DNA of 64,000 nt from Hahella sp. (GTDB lineage Bacteria; Pseudomonadota; Gammaproteobacteria; Pseudomonadales; Oleiphilaceae): the NCBI GenBank assembly GCA_028280065.1, contig JANQMN010000004.1, forward strand, positions 248,001 to 312,000. Direction: 5' to 3'. The notes beneath the pieces are model-generated. The model ran no database searches, was not told the DNA's origin, and saw nothing but the letters and a program-made list of their open reading frames with translations. Below are positions 45,596 to 54,868 of the stretch, piece by piece. Numbering within the stretch: the stretch's first letter is position 1; each line of letters opens with the position of its first letter. A program made the position numbers and the translations under genes.

Positions 45596-46444
45596 GTGAA
45601 AGAACTCTTAGTATTCGACCTGGATGGAACCCTGATTAACCGTGAGCAGGTGCTCTCGCCTTATACCCGTCAAGTTCTTCATGCGCTGCGCCAACGGGAC
45701 ATTCATTTCACCATCGCCACCGGCCGCTCCCGTCCCGTGGCCGAGCCCTGTTACCAGGGTTTTCATTTTCACCTGCCCCAAGTCTACAAAAACGGGGCAA
45801 TCGTGTGGAATCCTGATAGCCAACGCTATTCCCATAGGATGCATCTGACCGGTTCCGACGTGGAGACGATATTGTCCATGGCGGTGTCTTACCCGGTTAA
45901 TCTGTTTATGTTTGCCATGGACGACAACCATCATCCTTGCTTTTGGTTCAAGGAACACCCGCAGTTGAAATCGCAGCCGAATAAACTACACGAAATTCTC
46001 GGCAAACTTCAAAGTAACCACTCCCATTTACAATGGTCAGATGACAAGTTACTCGCCAGCGAGCATAGCGTGATCAATGTACTTTCCATTGGCCGGGAAC
46101 GAGCGATACTTGACCTGGCCAAGGACTTGGAAAGCACTGGACGTTGGCAGGTGCATTACAGCGATGATATGTACTATTCAGGTTTTTATTGGCTGGATGT
46201 GCATCACAAGGAAGTGTCTAAAGGACAGGCAGTCGCGAAACTGAAACAGGATTTCGCCTATGACTATGTGATTGCGTTCGGCGATGCGCACAATGACCAT
46301 GACTTGTTCGGCATAGCCGACGAGGCCTATGCGCCGGCAAATGCAGATGCTTACATACAACAATGTGCAACTGCGGTTATCGGCCATCACGATGAAGATG
46401 GTATCGCAAACTTTTTAGCCGAACGATTCAATCTGCCCTGTTGA
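45596..46444 (+). CDS. HAD-IIB (Cof-type) phosphatase
   Basis: A 282-residue hydrolase with GTG start. Motif I is FDLDGTL (nucleophile D8, acid D10), motif II FTIATGRS, motif III the Lys in HHKEVSKGQAV, motif IV AFGDAHNDHDLF. The C2 cap between motifs II and III places it with Cof/YidA sugar-phosphate or nucleotide phosphatases. The substrate is unknown. Confidence 0.88.
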   Translation: MKELLVFDLDGTLINREQVLSPYTRQVLHALRQRDIHFTIATGRSRPVAEPCYQGFHFHLPQVYKNGAIVWNPDSQRYSHRMHLTGSDVETILSMAVSYPVNLFMFAMDDNHHPCFWFKEHPQLKSQPNKLHEILGKLQSNHSHLQWSDDKLLASEHSVINVLSIGRERAILDLAKDLESTGRWQVHYSDDMYYSGFYWLDVHHKEVSKGQAVAKLKQDFAYDYVIAFGDAHNDHDLFGIADEAYAPANADAYIQQCATAVIGHHDEDGIANFLAERFNLPC

Positions 46445-46608
46445 GTAGGGTCCGGCATATCCACCGTCCAATTTGGTTGCACCGCCGCCGGTTCTGCCTT
46501 TCCGATGTAAGAGATATCTCACAAACACTATCAAGGATATCGCACGGCGGCTTCCTTCCATTTCTGGTACATTGCCGTTTTACCCAAGGCAATCCAAAAG
46601 GAATTGAA

Positions 46609-47169
46609 ATGAAGGCTGATATCAAGATCACCCGCACTCGAATCGCCCACGAAATCACCGAATCTCAACATGCAGCCGGACGCACCAAGGAAAGAAATTC
46701 ATCCTCCGTTTTAGGTCAGGTCATGCTTGGCGAACTCCACGTTGAACTGCCCTTTCCCCATATCAATACCCACCCCAATATCTACACCATAGAATTTCCC
46801 TGGTGCAACAGCCTCAACACTTATCATTGCATACCTACCGGCGCTTACCCCGCCTATATCCGAACAGACGGAAATCTAGGCTGGCGAATAGAACTGGTGG
46901 GAGTTCCCAAACGCGCCAATGTACAAATACACCGAGGAAGCTACGAAAGCCAAATCAATGGCTGTATATTGCCGGGATTGACCCAAGGAACAGTATATTC
47001 CGAGGTCATAGACGACCGCCGAAAACTTCCGGCAAAGAAGAGCCTGCCTACGGTCGGAAATGCGACACAAGCCCTCCGGTACATCAAGGATATTATAGAG
47101 ACTTATGATGTCTCGGAACTTGAAGTCGTGGTATCTGAGCAATACCCCGAAGCGGTCATGAGTTTCTGA
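46609..47169 (+). CDS. DUF5675 family protein
   Basis: A 186-residue protein. ATG at 46609 follows AAGGA by six bases; the frame is open further upstream but without a ribosome site. The block HCIPTGAYPAYI ... VPKRANVQIHRGSYESQINGCILPG is the DUF5675 core, with conserved Cys, His and GCI. The domain occurs in phage and type VI secretion neighbourhoods, but none is seen here. Function is unknown. Confidence 0.75.
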   Translation: MKADIKITRTRIAHEITESQHAAGRTKERNSSSVLGQVMLGELHVELPFPHINTHPNIYTIEFPWCNSLNTYHCIPTGAYPAYIRTDGNLGWRIELVGVPKRANVQIHRGSYESQINGCILPGLTQGTVYSEVIDDRRKLPAKKSLPTVGNATQALRYIKDIIETYDVSELEVVVSEQYPEAVMSF

Positions 47170-47285
47170 TCAGTTACGCATTCGCCGGCTATGGATCATC
47201 AACGTCGATTACGGATTTCCATGCTATCTTTTACAAAGAAACGAAATTCTGTGGTCTGCAACGGGTAAATTCCCGGAGAGATGTT

Positions 47286-48221
47286 ATGGTTTCGGAACGA
47301 CGCACCAAAGAAGGCTCGATCCTGCGGAGCTTTTTCGATGACCAGCTATCTTACATTGGTGGCTTGGTTAACAACTGGAAGCAAAGCCGCAAGCGTCAGG
47401 AGTTGGAAAAGCAAATCGTGGAATCCGTGGTCGATGTGTCCAATCAGCGACTTCGCTCGACACCGCAATACGTAAAGGCTCTGCGGTCTTGTGCAGTCAG
47501 GCTTTACCATCATGTGCAGGAAACCGCAGACAAACTTCCCGGGCCTACCGACCTGGCGCCAGAAGCATTTTCTGACCATCCCTTAATCAATAGCCTGTTT
47601 GTCAATCCGGATGACATCACACGATTTCTATCCCGCGATCAGGAACTTCTGAAATACCGCAAGGATAGGCCCTTGGTTTCCAGCATCCATGGGTATCTGG
47701 TTGCACAGAAAACGATCAAACAAGTTTTGGGCAGCAGTCTGGTAGATGGTCAGGTTGTTAATGATGTTCTACAAAACACGATAAATTTTTCCGCTCACAA
47801 GATTTACACACCTGCGGCATCCTCGGAAGAAGCACTGGGTTTGATTAAGTCATTTTTGTTTGAGCAGATAATTTCCTCAGTCAGCGAAGAACTAAACAAC
47901 GAAATGAAACAAGAAAAAATGCGCATGGCCGGAAAAGATCATACCGCCCATATCAATAGCCTCAGCAATCCGAGCGTTTACCTGCGCCATCTGACGGAGC
48001 AACTGGAGCATGCTCCGGATCTTTTGTCGTTACAGTCGTCACAGTTAAAAGTCAGCAAACGCGGGGTGCTGCTGGACCCGGCGGACCGTCAGGCTGCCAA
48101 CGAATTCGATTTATATGAAATCCGCTGGAACAAGCAGTTGCAAAAAGTCATCGTGCCGGTTCGCTGCCAAGCAACAAGCGGTCAGAAAACATACAGCTCA
48201 ATTCTGGGCTATACTGAATAG
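47286..48221 (+). CDS. Unrecognised 311-residue protein
   Basis: GGAGAG precedes the ATG and codon use looks like the neighbours, so it is a real gene. The protein is soluble, has no signal peptide, is predominantly helical and charged, and contains a mid-region SSVSEELNNEMKQEKMRMAGK likely to be coiled coil. The last ~50 residues may be beta-rich. I recognise no domain. Same strand as the DUF5675 gene and the following chemoreceptor but separated by about 100 bp from each. Confidence 0.7.
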   Translation: MVSERRTKEGSILRSFFDDQLSYIGGLVNNWKQSRKRQELEKQIVESVVDVSNQRLRSTPQYVKALRSCAVRLYHHVQETADKLPGPTDLAPEAFSDHPLINSLFVNPDDITRFLSRDQELLKYRKDRPLVSSIHGYLVAQKTIKQVLGSSLVDGQVVNDVLQNTINFSAHKIYTPAASSEEALGLIKSFLFEQIISSVSEELNNEMKQEKMRMAGKDHTAHINSLSNPSVYLRHLTEQLEHAPDLLSLQSSQLKVSKRGVLLDPADRQAANEFDLYEIRWNKQLQKVIVPVRCQATSGQKTYSSILGYTE

Positions 48222-48316
48222 ATTGAACCTGTTTCAAGATAGGCCATTAGGTGGACCGTTATTCATTTTCCTCCCATGGCTGACATCAGCACCCACCGAT
48301 ACGACAGGTAAAAGAA

Positions 48317-49951
48317 ATGTTCTGGTCACAGCTTTCTATAAAACTCAAATTCCTGGTAATTGTCATCGTTGCAGTGTTTGCCATTATTGCAACCGCTCTT
48401 TATAGCTCTTTGCAGCTAAGAAGTTCTATCTATAGTTTGGAAAATATTCTGGCCCGGGAATCCAAAAATGAAATGCTCGCCGCCCAGGCAAACATCGAGT
48501 TTAAACGCCAGGTCCAGGAGTGGAAAAACGTCTTGTTACGTGGACACGATTCCGCTAGAAACCAAAAGTATTGGAGGCAGTTCAAGCAGCAGGAAGAAAA
48601 AGTTCGTTCGATTGTTACCGAACTGATAGCCGGCTTGGAAGAGCAGCCGGAGTTACGGCAGACGGCGGAAGATTTTCTGCGGGACCATCAAAAAATGGGA
48701 ACTGCCTATGCAGCCGGTAAAAGTGCCTTCGAGCAAGACGGGTTTAATCATAAAACCGGCGACAAAGCGGTATCCGGAATCGACCGGGCGCCATCCGCCG
48801 CGATGCAGGAGTTAGGCGAAAAACTCGCGGAGTTATCGCTCCAAGCACAGGCTGCGGCAATCGCGACCGCGGACTCCGCGATTACCACCACCTATGTTCT
48901 GCTCTTGATCATCACTTTGGTTGTCGTATTGATTACCTACTATTCCGTTAATCGGTTAATCGTCAATCCGATGTCTACCCAAATTTCCGCCATTAGAGAA
49001 CTCAGTGAAGGTAATTTGAGCATTGAGTTTGAAGTGAAAAGGCAGGATGAACTTGGCAGATTGGGATTGGCGACCCAGGATTTGAAGGACTTTCTCTCTG
49101 CCAGCCTGAACGAAATGAAAGAAACCTCCCTCAGCTTACATGGCCGTGCGAAGGAACTGGATAATGTTGCCAGTGAAATAAGCCATGCGTCCGAGCAGCA
49201 GCATAAGAGCACCGACCAGATTGCGACGGCCATTGAAGAGATGGCCAACAGTGCGCACACTGTCGCCGATTACGCGGCTGCCACGGCTGAGTCGACGGAA
49301 GCCACGGACGAGAAGGTAAATGCAAGCTCCAAGGCGATGTCGCTGGCCAATAATACAATTGACCACTTGGTTAAAGAAATCGCCGACGCTTCAGAGGTAA
49401 TAAAGCAACTGGCCACGGATTCGGCAAATGTCGGCTCGGTACTAAACGTCATTCGGGGAATTGCCGAACAAACTAACCTCTTAGCCCTTAATGCTGCGAT
49501 TGAAGCAGCCAGAGCCGGTGAACAGGGCCGCGGTTTTGCCGTTGTGGCAGACGAAGTTCGGTCGCTTGCGCAACGGACACAGGATTCCACCATCGAAATA
49601 GAATCCATCCTGGAAAAGGTGCAAAGTGGTGCGGAAGCCGCTGTGAAAGCAATGGAAACAGGAAAAACCCGGACAGACGACGTGGTTGAGAAAGTCTCCC
49701 AAGCCAACGAAAACCTGGCGGCAATAGTCACCGCCATTGGCGATATCACTCAGAAGAGCACGGAGATTTCCACGTCTTCTTCCGAACAGTCACAAGTAGC
49801 GGAAGAATTATCAGGACTGGTAGCCCAGTTGACTGAGCTTTCAGAAAACACCCGCAATCAGGTGGACCAGGCCAATACCATCAGTAAAGGCTTGTTAAGC
49901 TTGTCTAAAGGATTTGACCAGCACCTGTCGAGATTTGACCTTTCAAGTTAG
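48317..49951 (+). CDS. Methyl-accepting chemotaxis protein with four-helix-type sensor
   Basis: A 544-residue receptor. TM1 about 11-31, helical periplasmic domain about 32-190 (helical-bundle type, with [15 protein letters not shown] near its start), TM2 about 193-213, HAMP about 214-268, signalling domain with the conserved tip [20 protein letters not shown]. The ligand is unknown. No tail pentapeptide. It is a different sensor class from the Cache receptor at 24694-26370. Confidence 0.9.
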   Translation: MFWSQLSIKLKFLVIVIVAVFAIIATALYSSLQLRSSIYSLENILARESKNEMLAAQANIEFKRQVQEWKNVLLRGHDSARNQKYWRQFKQQEEKVRSIVTELIAGLEEQPELRQTAEDFLRDHQKMGTAYAAGKSAFEQDGFNHKTGDKAVSGIDRAPSAAMQELGEKLAELSLQAQAAAIATADSAITTTYVLLLIITLVVVLITYYSVNRLIVNPMSTQISAIRELSEGNLSIEFEVKRQDELGRLGLATQDLKDFLSASLNEMKETSLSLHGRAKELDNVASEISHASEQQHKSTDQIATAIEEMANSAHTVADYAAATAESTEATDEKVNASSKAMSLANNTIDHLVKEIADASEVIKQLATDSANVGSVLNVIRGIAEQTNLLALNAAIEAARAGEQGRGFAVVADEVRSLAQRTQDSTIEIESILEKVQSGAEAAVKAMETGKTRTDDVVEKVSQANENLAAIVTAIGDITQKSTEISTSSSEQSQVAEELSGLVAQLTELSENTRNQVDQANTISKGLLSLSKGFDQHLSRFDLSS

Positions 49952-50049
49952 TGGTGCAATACGCGGCAGTAAACGCCAGGTGGTTCTTATCCGGATGCGG
50001 AGCTATCCGGGTGAGACCGCATACGGGTCTGTTCAAGTCAAATCATGAT

Positions 50050-50706
50050 TCAATAATACTTCGAGCTAACAAAGCTCTTGGCCGGTAACGTTTTACTACC
50101 TCCTATCTCATGGCACAGCACTAGCGCGAGTTCCGCCGTTGCGTATGCATCCTCCAGGGCATTGTGCCGGGGCGCAGCCGGTAACCGGTAACGCTGTCGA
50201 CAACCCTCCAGAGTCAGGCTGTTCTTGGTAATATCCGTACCGCTATGCTGCAAGCGTTTTTGCTCAAGTAACAGTGTATCGATAACCGGTACTTTAAATG
50301 CGGTCATCCCTTCCTGAACAGCCGCGATATTAAGAAACGCCATATCCAACTGCGCGTGATGAAAGATCAATACCCTCCCCTGAATAGCCTCCTGCAGGAT
50401 CAACAAGGCGGCATATAAGTCATAGCCGTCACGCCGGTCGATATCCCGTATGCCATGGATGGTCGCGCTGCTACCGGCAGCCTGATCCGCATCTATCAAC
50501 AGGTGCTGGCAGCTACTTAACAGAATTTCCCCGCGTTCAATATTGACCATGCCGATACTGAGAATATGGCCATTTTTCGGATCAAGGCTATTGGTTTCCA
50601 AATCGACCGCGACCATCGGGCAGCGGTCATAAGGCAATGAGAGGTCGACACTATTGGCAGGTGCCCTGGTTCTTTTCGGCCAGATGGAAAATGGCGATCC
50701 AGGCAT
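50050..50706 (-). CDS. DnaQ-like 3'-5' exonuclease
   Basis: A 218-residue DEDDh exonuclease: motif I VAVDLETNS (D35, E37), motif II FHHAQLDMAFL (D121), motif III HNALEDAYAT (H181, D186). The N-terminal ~28 residues are an extension. It lies 14 bases after the DUF294 gene, so probably co-transcribed with it. In related bacteria such an exonuclease gene accompanies this symporter locus, but the link is unexplained. Confidence 0.87.
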   Translation of the reverse strand: MPGSPFSIWPKRTRAPANSVDLSLPYDRCPMVAVDLETNSLDPKNGHILSIGMVNIERGEILLSSCQHLLIDADQAAGSSATIHGIRDIDRRDGYDLYAALLILQEAIQGRVLIFHHAQLDMAFLNIAAVQEGMTAFKVPVIDTLLLEQKRLQHSGTDITKNSLTLEGCRQRYRLPAAPRHNALEDAYATAELALVLCHEIGGSKTLPAKSFVSSKYY

Positions 50707-50720
50707 TCGATCCCCTTGGC

Positions 50721-52559
50721 TTACGCCATTCCCCTGGTAAATTTCAATGCCAACGCCTGTTGGGAGCGATCCAAAAGACGAAACACCGCTTTTAAATGAT
50801 TCCGCTGCAAGCTGTTAATCCTATGCGGTGCAATAAAATTAGATGGCTTCTTGCCTTGCTCCAAGTCATCCAACTGCTGTTGAAAACGCAATTGGGCAAT
50901 GAACTCAAATGCGTCCAGCAAGTTCCGGGCGTCTTCCGCACCTAGTGCGCCGACTTCGATGCAGGTCCTGAGGCGCGCAGGTGTCCGGGTAGCGTCTATG
51001 CCGTTTGCCAACGAATAGATGCGGGCTAAATCGGTAATTAGACTCAACCCTTGATGTTTCAAATCCAGTTGTTGATGGTGGTCGCCGCCCTTAACAACGA
51101 TGAACTTGTTGAAAAAGCCGAGTGGCGTCTTACTTTTCAGGGTGTTGTTTGCCAACATGGCAAGGAAAATTTCGCAAGTCTTGGCCAACCCAAGCACTTT
51201 CGACCTAAGCTGATGGCAAAGAAAAGTGTCACCGGCGATCGCCCGTATATCAAAGAAGATACTGCAATGCATCATGGCTTCGGGGTCGGGTGTTCGAATC
51301 CAGTTTTCGAAATACTTAAACCAGACGTCTAGTGGCTGGCACCACTTGGTATTCTGCGCCATGACGTCACCCGGGCAAAAAGGAAAGCCGCATACATTCA
51401 ATCCGGAGCAGATATACTCGGCAAGTTTTACAAAGTACTGCTGATGTTCTTCTCCGCCATCGTAGATGATTCCGTTATCCTGGTCCGAGCCTGCGTGCTG
51501 TTCGAATCGCGCTTGTGACCCGAAAGAAACCCAACAAAAAGGTACCGGAGCCGTTCCCATCGTTTTTTGAGCCAACTGCACCAACCGTTTTGTGAGCATA
51601 TCGTTGATGCTGGTAAACACTTGGCCAATATTTTCCGCCGTGGTCTCAGATCGTATCAGCCCATAGAGTAGTTCCTGGGTGTGACCGGCATACTTTTTCA
51701 GTTCCGCCACAGACTTGCACTTGGCAATCTTGTTGACGATATACAATGGGTGGCTGTTCTTTATTCGCAATAAATCCGATGCCACCAACATGCCTATCGG
51801 ACGGCCATTTTCAGCAACTGGCAAATGATGGATATTTTTTTGCAGCATGCGGAAGGTGGCCTCATGAAACAATGCGTCGGGACCAATCGTAATCGGCTTG
51901 CGTGTCATTATCCTGGTTACAGGTTCCTGCAAGGAAAGGTTCTTGGCCACCAGCCTGGCACGAATATCACGGTCGGTCAGGATGCCGTGCAACTGCGCGT
52001 TCTCCACGACAAGCACCGACGAGACCCCCTGTTCCGTCATTACCTGGGCGGCTTGATGCACCGAATCCGTTGGTCCGACAGTGACCAGTTGACTGGTCAT
52101 TAACTCCCGAGTCTTCTGGGCGACTTGGTGATGTTGGTTACGCCCGTCTTTCAATTCGAAGCGTCTGGCAAAGCTTTGATTGAAGTGTCTATCCAAAAGC
52201 GGATTTCCTTGCCGCAACCGGTGGAAAACTTCCGCCGGTACGGCATAAAGCAAAACCTCTTCAATGACATCGATGACAAAGCCATAGAGTTTACCGGTCA
52301 GCAGTAGAGAGAATCCAAAGCAACCACCGGTTTCCAGGCGGTCAATCAGATGACCGTGGCGGTTTGAGAGGTCGATGGCACCTTTTCTAATAATGAAGAG
52401 CCTGGGATTGGCAGGATCAATGAGATCCGATTGGTCCCCCACCGGGCGATAAAGAACCTGGATAGAACGGGTAAGTAAATCCAATTCTTCCCGATCCAGT
52501 TCAAGAAAAGGATGGAAGGAACGGAGAAAGGTTTCAACGGAATCTAAGGTTGCTGTCAT
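50721..52559 (-). CDS. cNMP-binding/CBS/DUF294 putative nucleotidyltransferase
   Basis: A 612-residue cytoplasmic protein: cyclic-nucleotide-binding-like domain (about 12-130), two CBS motifs (about 150-270; VTVGPTDSVHQAAQVM, ITIGPDALFHEATFRM), a DUF294 nucleotidyltransferase-like domain with FGSQARFEQHAGSDQDNGIIY, and the DUF294 C-terminal helical domain. The glnD-like GS...SDxDN motif suggests it can modify another protein with a nucleotide, under control of bound adenine nucleotides. Its neighbour, the symporter, is the obvious candidate target. Confidence 0.88.
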   Translation of the reverse strand: MTATLDSVETFLRSFHPFLELDREELDLLTRSIQVLYRPVGDQSDLIDPANPRLFIIRKGAIDLSNRHGHLIDRLETGGCFGFSLLLTGKLYGFVIDVIEEVLLYAVPAEVFHRLRQGNPLLDRHFNQSFARRFELKDGRNQHHQVAQKTRELMTSQLVTVGPTDSVHQAAQVMTEQGVSSVLVVENAQLHGILTDRDIRARLVAKNLSLQEPVTRIMTRKPITIGPDALFHEATFRMLQKNIHHLPVAENGRPIGMLVASDLLRIKNSHPLYIVNKIAKCKSVAELKKYAGHTQELLYGLIRSETTAENIGQVFTSINDMLTKRLVQLAQKTMGTAPVPFCWVSFGSQARFEQHAGSDQDNGIIYDGGEEHQQYFVKLAEYICSGLNVCGFPFCPGDVMAQNTKWCQPLDVWFKYFENWIRTPDPEAMMHCSIFFDIRAIAGDTFLCHQLRSKVLGLAKTCEIFLAMLANNTLKSKTPLGFFNKFIVVKGGDHHQQLDLKHQGLSLITDLARIYSLANGIDATRTPARLRTCIEVGALGAEDARNLLDAFEFIAQLRFQQQLDDLEQGKKPSNFIAPHRINSLQRNHLKAVFRLLDRSQQALALKFTRGMA

Positions 52560-52683
52560 TGCACTTCATCAATTCAAGCCAATTAATGCAATCCAGTTTG
52601 CCGTCCTTGGCAGGTCGCCCACCCTGGCAGCGTCACTGTCCACTGTAGCGCAACCAGGATGTTCTTGCGAACTGATAATACCC

Positions 52684-54390
52684 TTAATGGACCTGGGCTG
52701 CTCCCGCGCCGCGAGGATAACGAATATCCTCGACTAACTGCTGCACTTCTTTCGGAGCATCCTGAGTGAGCTTGTTCACCAGAATGGCGACAGCAAAGTT
52801 CAACATCATGCCAAGGGTTCCGATACCTTCCGGAGAAATACCGAACCACCAGTTATCCGGTACGTTGGCGCCAGGGTTGATGAACTTGAAGTAGATGATA
52901 TAGCCCGCCGTGAAGAGGATGCCGGACAGCATGCCTGCAATGGCACCTTCCTTATTCATGCGCTTGTAGAAAATGCCCATGATAATCGCCGGGAAGAACG
53001 ACGAGGCTGCCAACCCGAAGGCGAAGGCCACCACCTGAGCCACAAAACCGGGTGGATTGATACCGAGATAACCGGCCACCATCACGCCAACCGCAGCCGC
53101 TATTCGAGCAAACATCAGTTCCTGTTTGTCCGAGATATTCGGCATCAGATTGCGTTTAAGCAGATCGTGACTTACCGAGGTTGAGATAACTAACAGCAAG
53201 CCTGCCGAGGTGCTAAGAGCCGCGGCGATGCCACCGGCAGCGACCAGGGCGATGACCCAGGCTGGCAGATTGGCAATTTCAGGATTCGCCAAGACCATGA
53301 TGTCGCGGTCAATTTTCATCTCATTGCGTTCATCGCCTGAGTAGAACATACGACCGTCATTGTTCTTATCATTCCAGGTAATCAGCCCGGTTTTTTCCCA
53401 ATTGGTAATCCAGCTAGGGGCTTGCGCATATTCGGTGCCCTGCATATCGAGGCCGTTGATCGTATTCACCATATTGACCCGGGCGAAGGTCGCAACCGCT
53501 GGCGCGGTGGTGTATAGCAAGGCGATGAACAGTAACGCCCAACCGGCTGACTTTCGCGCATCCCGTACCTTGGGAACAGTAAAGAAACGCACGATAACGT
53601 GAGGCAGACCAGCAGTACCGACCATTAACGCAGCGGTAATAAAGAATACGTCCACCATACTCTTATTGCCGTCCGTATAGGCGGTGAATCCCAACTCCGT
53701 CGATAGCCCATCCAGGCGATCCAGGACATACATACCGGAACCGTCAGCCAATGTGCCGCCGAAGCCCAGCTGTGGGATAAAGTTGCCTGTCATCATGATG
53801 GAAATAAAGACAGCAGGTACCAGATAAGCGCATATCAGCACACAGTATTGAGCCACCTGCGTATAGGTAATCCCCTTCATACCACCCAGTACCGCGTAGA
53901 AGAACACCAGAGCCATCCCAATGATGACACCGGAGGTAATATCAACTTCAAGAAATCGGGAGAAAACCACGCCGACACCACGCATTTGCCCGGCGACATA
54001 GGTGAAGCAGACAAATATAGCGCAGACCACTGCAACCGTGCGGGCAGTCTGGGAGTAATAGCGGTCACCGATAAAGTCGGGAACCGTGAACTTGCCGAAC
54101 TTGCGAAGGTAAGGCGCTAGACAGAGTGCAAGCAGCACATAGCCGCCGGTCCAACCCATCAGGTAAACACCGCCATCATATCCCATGAAGGAAATCAATC
54201 CGGCCATGGAGATAAAAGAAGCGGCTGACATCCAGTCAGCGGCAGTTGCCATGCCGTTCGCTACCGGATTTACGCCGCCGCCCGCAACATAGAAATCATT
54301 GGTCGATCCCGCACGCGCCCATATGGCGATACCGATATACAGCGCAAAGGTCGCGCCAACGATAATAAAGGTGAGAGTTTGAATATCCAT
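52684..54390 (-). CDS. Sodium:solute symporter, VC_2705 subfamily (acetate-type)
   Basis: A 568-residue SSS-family transporter with about 13 helices. [35 protein letters not shown] and [23 protein letters not shown] are family landmarks. Its partner gene upstream encodes DUF4212, which marks the VC_2705 subfamily rather than classical ActP. The likely substrate is acetate or another small carboxylate, from family and from the adjacent CrbS-like kinase. A hydrophilic insertion (about 335-365) lies between helices. Confidence 0.9.
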   Translation of the reverse strand: MDIQTLTFIIVGATFALYIGIAIWARAGSTNDFYVAGGGVNPVANGMATAADWMSAASFISMAGLISFMGYDGGVYLMGWTGGYVLLALCLAPYLRKFGKFTVPDFIGDRYYSQTARTVAVVCAIFVCFTYVAGQMRGVGVVFSRFLEVDITSGVIIGMALVFFYAVLGGMKGITYTQVAQYCVLICAYLVPAVFISIMMTGNFIPQLGFGGTLADGSGMYVLDRLDGLSTELGFTAYTDGNKSMVDVFFITAALMVGTAGLPHVIVRFFTVPKVRDARKSAGWALLFIALLYTTAPAVATFARVNMVNTINGLDMQGTEYAQAPSWITNWEKTGLITWNDKNNDGRMFYSGDERNEMKIDRDIMVLANPEIANLPAWVIALVAAGGIAAALSTSAGLLLVISTSVSHDLLKRNLMPNISDKQELMFARIAAAVGVMVAGYLGINPPGFVAQVVAFAFGLAASSFFPAIIMGIFYKRMNKEGAIAGMLSGILFTAGYIIYFKFINPGANVPDNWWFGISPEGIGTLGMMLNFAVAILVNKLTQDAPKEVQQLVEDIRYPRGAGAAQVH

Positions 54391-54399
54391 TATTTGCTC

Positions 54400-54666
54400 C
54401 TAGTCCTCGTGCACATCATATTTTTGGTCAAGTTTGTTCATTCTCGCGACGTAGAAAAAGATCAAACCGACAAACACATAAATAGCGCCCTGCTGGGCGA
54501 ACCAGAAGCCAAGTTTAAAACCGAAGAATCGGATTTCATTAAGAACCTCTACCAGTAAGATGCCGAATCCATAGGACACGACAAACCAGATAGACAGCAG
54601 AATCAGCATCAATGCCAGGTTTTCGCGCCAGTATCCTATCAGGCTGTTGTTTTTATCATTTTGCAT
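54400..54666 (-). CDS. DUF4212 small symporter subunit
   Basis: An 88-residue membrane protein with two helices (about 17-40 and 50-75). ATG at 54666 follows GAGG; the longer open frame lacks a ribosome site. WRENLALMLILLSIWFVVSYGFG is the DUF4212 signature. It starts the operon and is nine bases from the symporter gene, as is usual for this pair. Confidence 0.9.
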   Translation of the reverse strand: MQNDKNNSLIGYWRENLALMLILLSIWFVVSYGFGILLVEVLNEIRFFGFKLGFWFAQQGAIYVFVGLIFFYVARMNKLDQKYDVHED

Positions 54667-54757
54667 GACGACCTCGCTAAGCACTTGGTTAACAGTGTAT
54701 TGCACACTAAACAAGGTAACAGAGGCCTATTTATTCAACGTCCCCACTTTAGTCGAT

Positions 54758-54783
54758 GGCTCGACCTTAGTTGTAGGCTCGAC
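54758..54783. promoter_or_regulatory. Direct repeats in the symporter/kinase divergent promoter region
   Basis: GGCTCGAC occurs at 54758-54765 and again at 54776-54783, 18 bp apart start to start, near two helical turns. The first overlaps an inverted pair GTCGA/TCGAC (54752-54765). This fits a site for an activator binding the same DNA face twice. It lies 92 bp upstream of the DUF4212 start and 86 bp upstream of the kinase start. Confidence 0.4.
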
Positions 54784-54868
54784 TTCCCTTTTTAAGGGTC
54801 CATAATAAAACCCATGTGTATAGTGAGTATCGAGAGGAAAACTTTGCGGTGCTGAGAGCTGTAACGCT

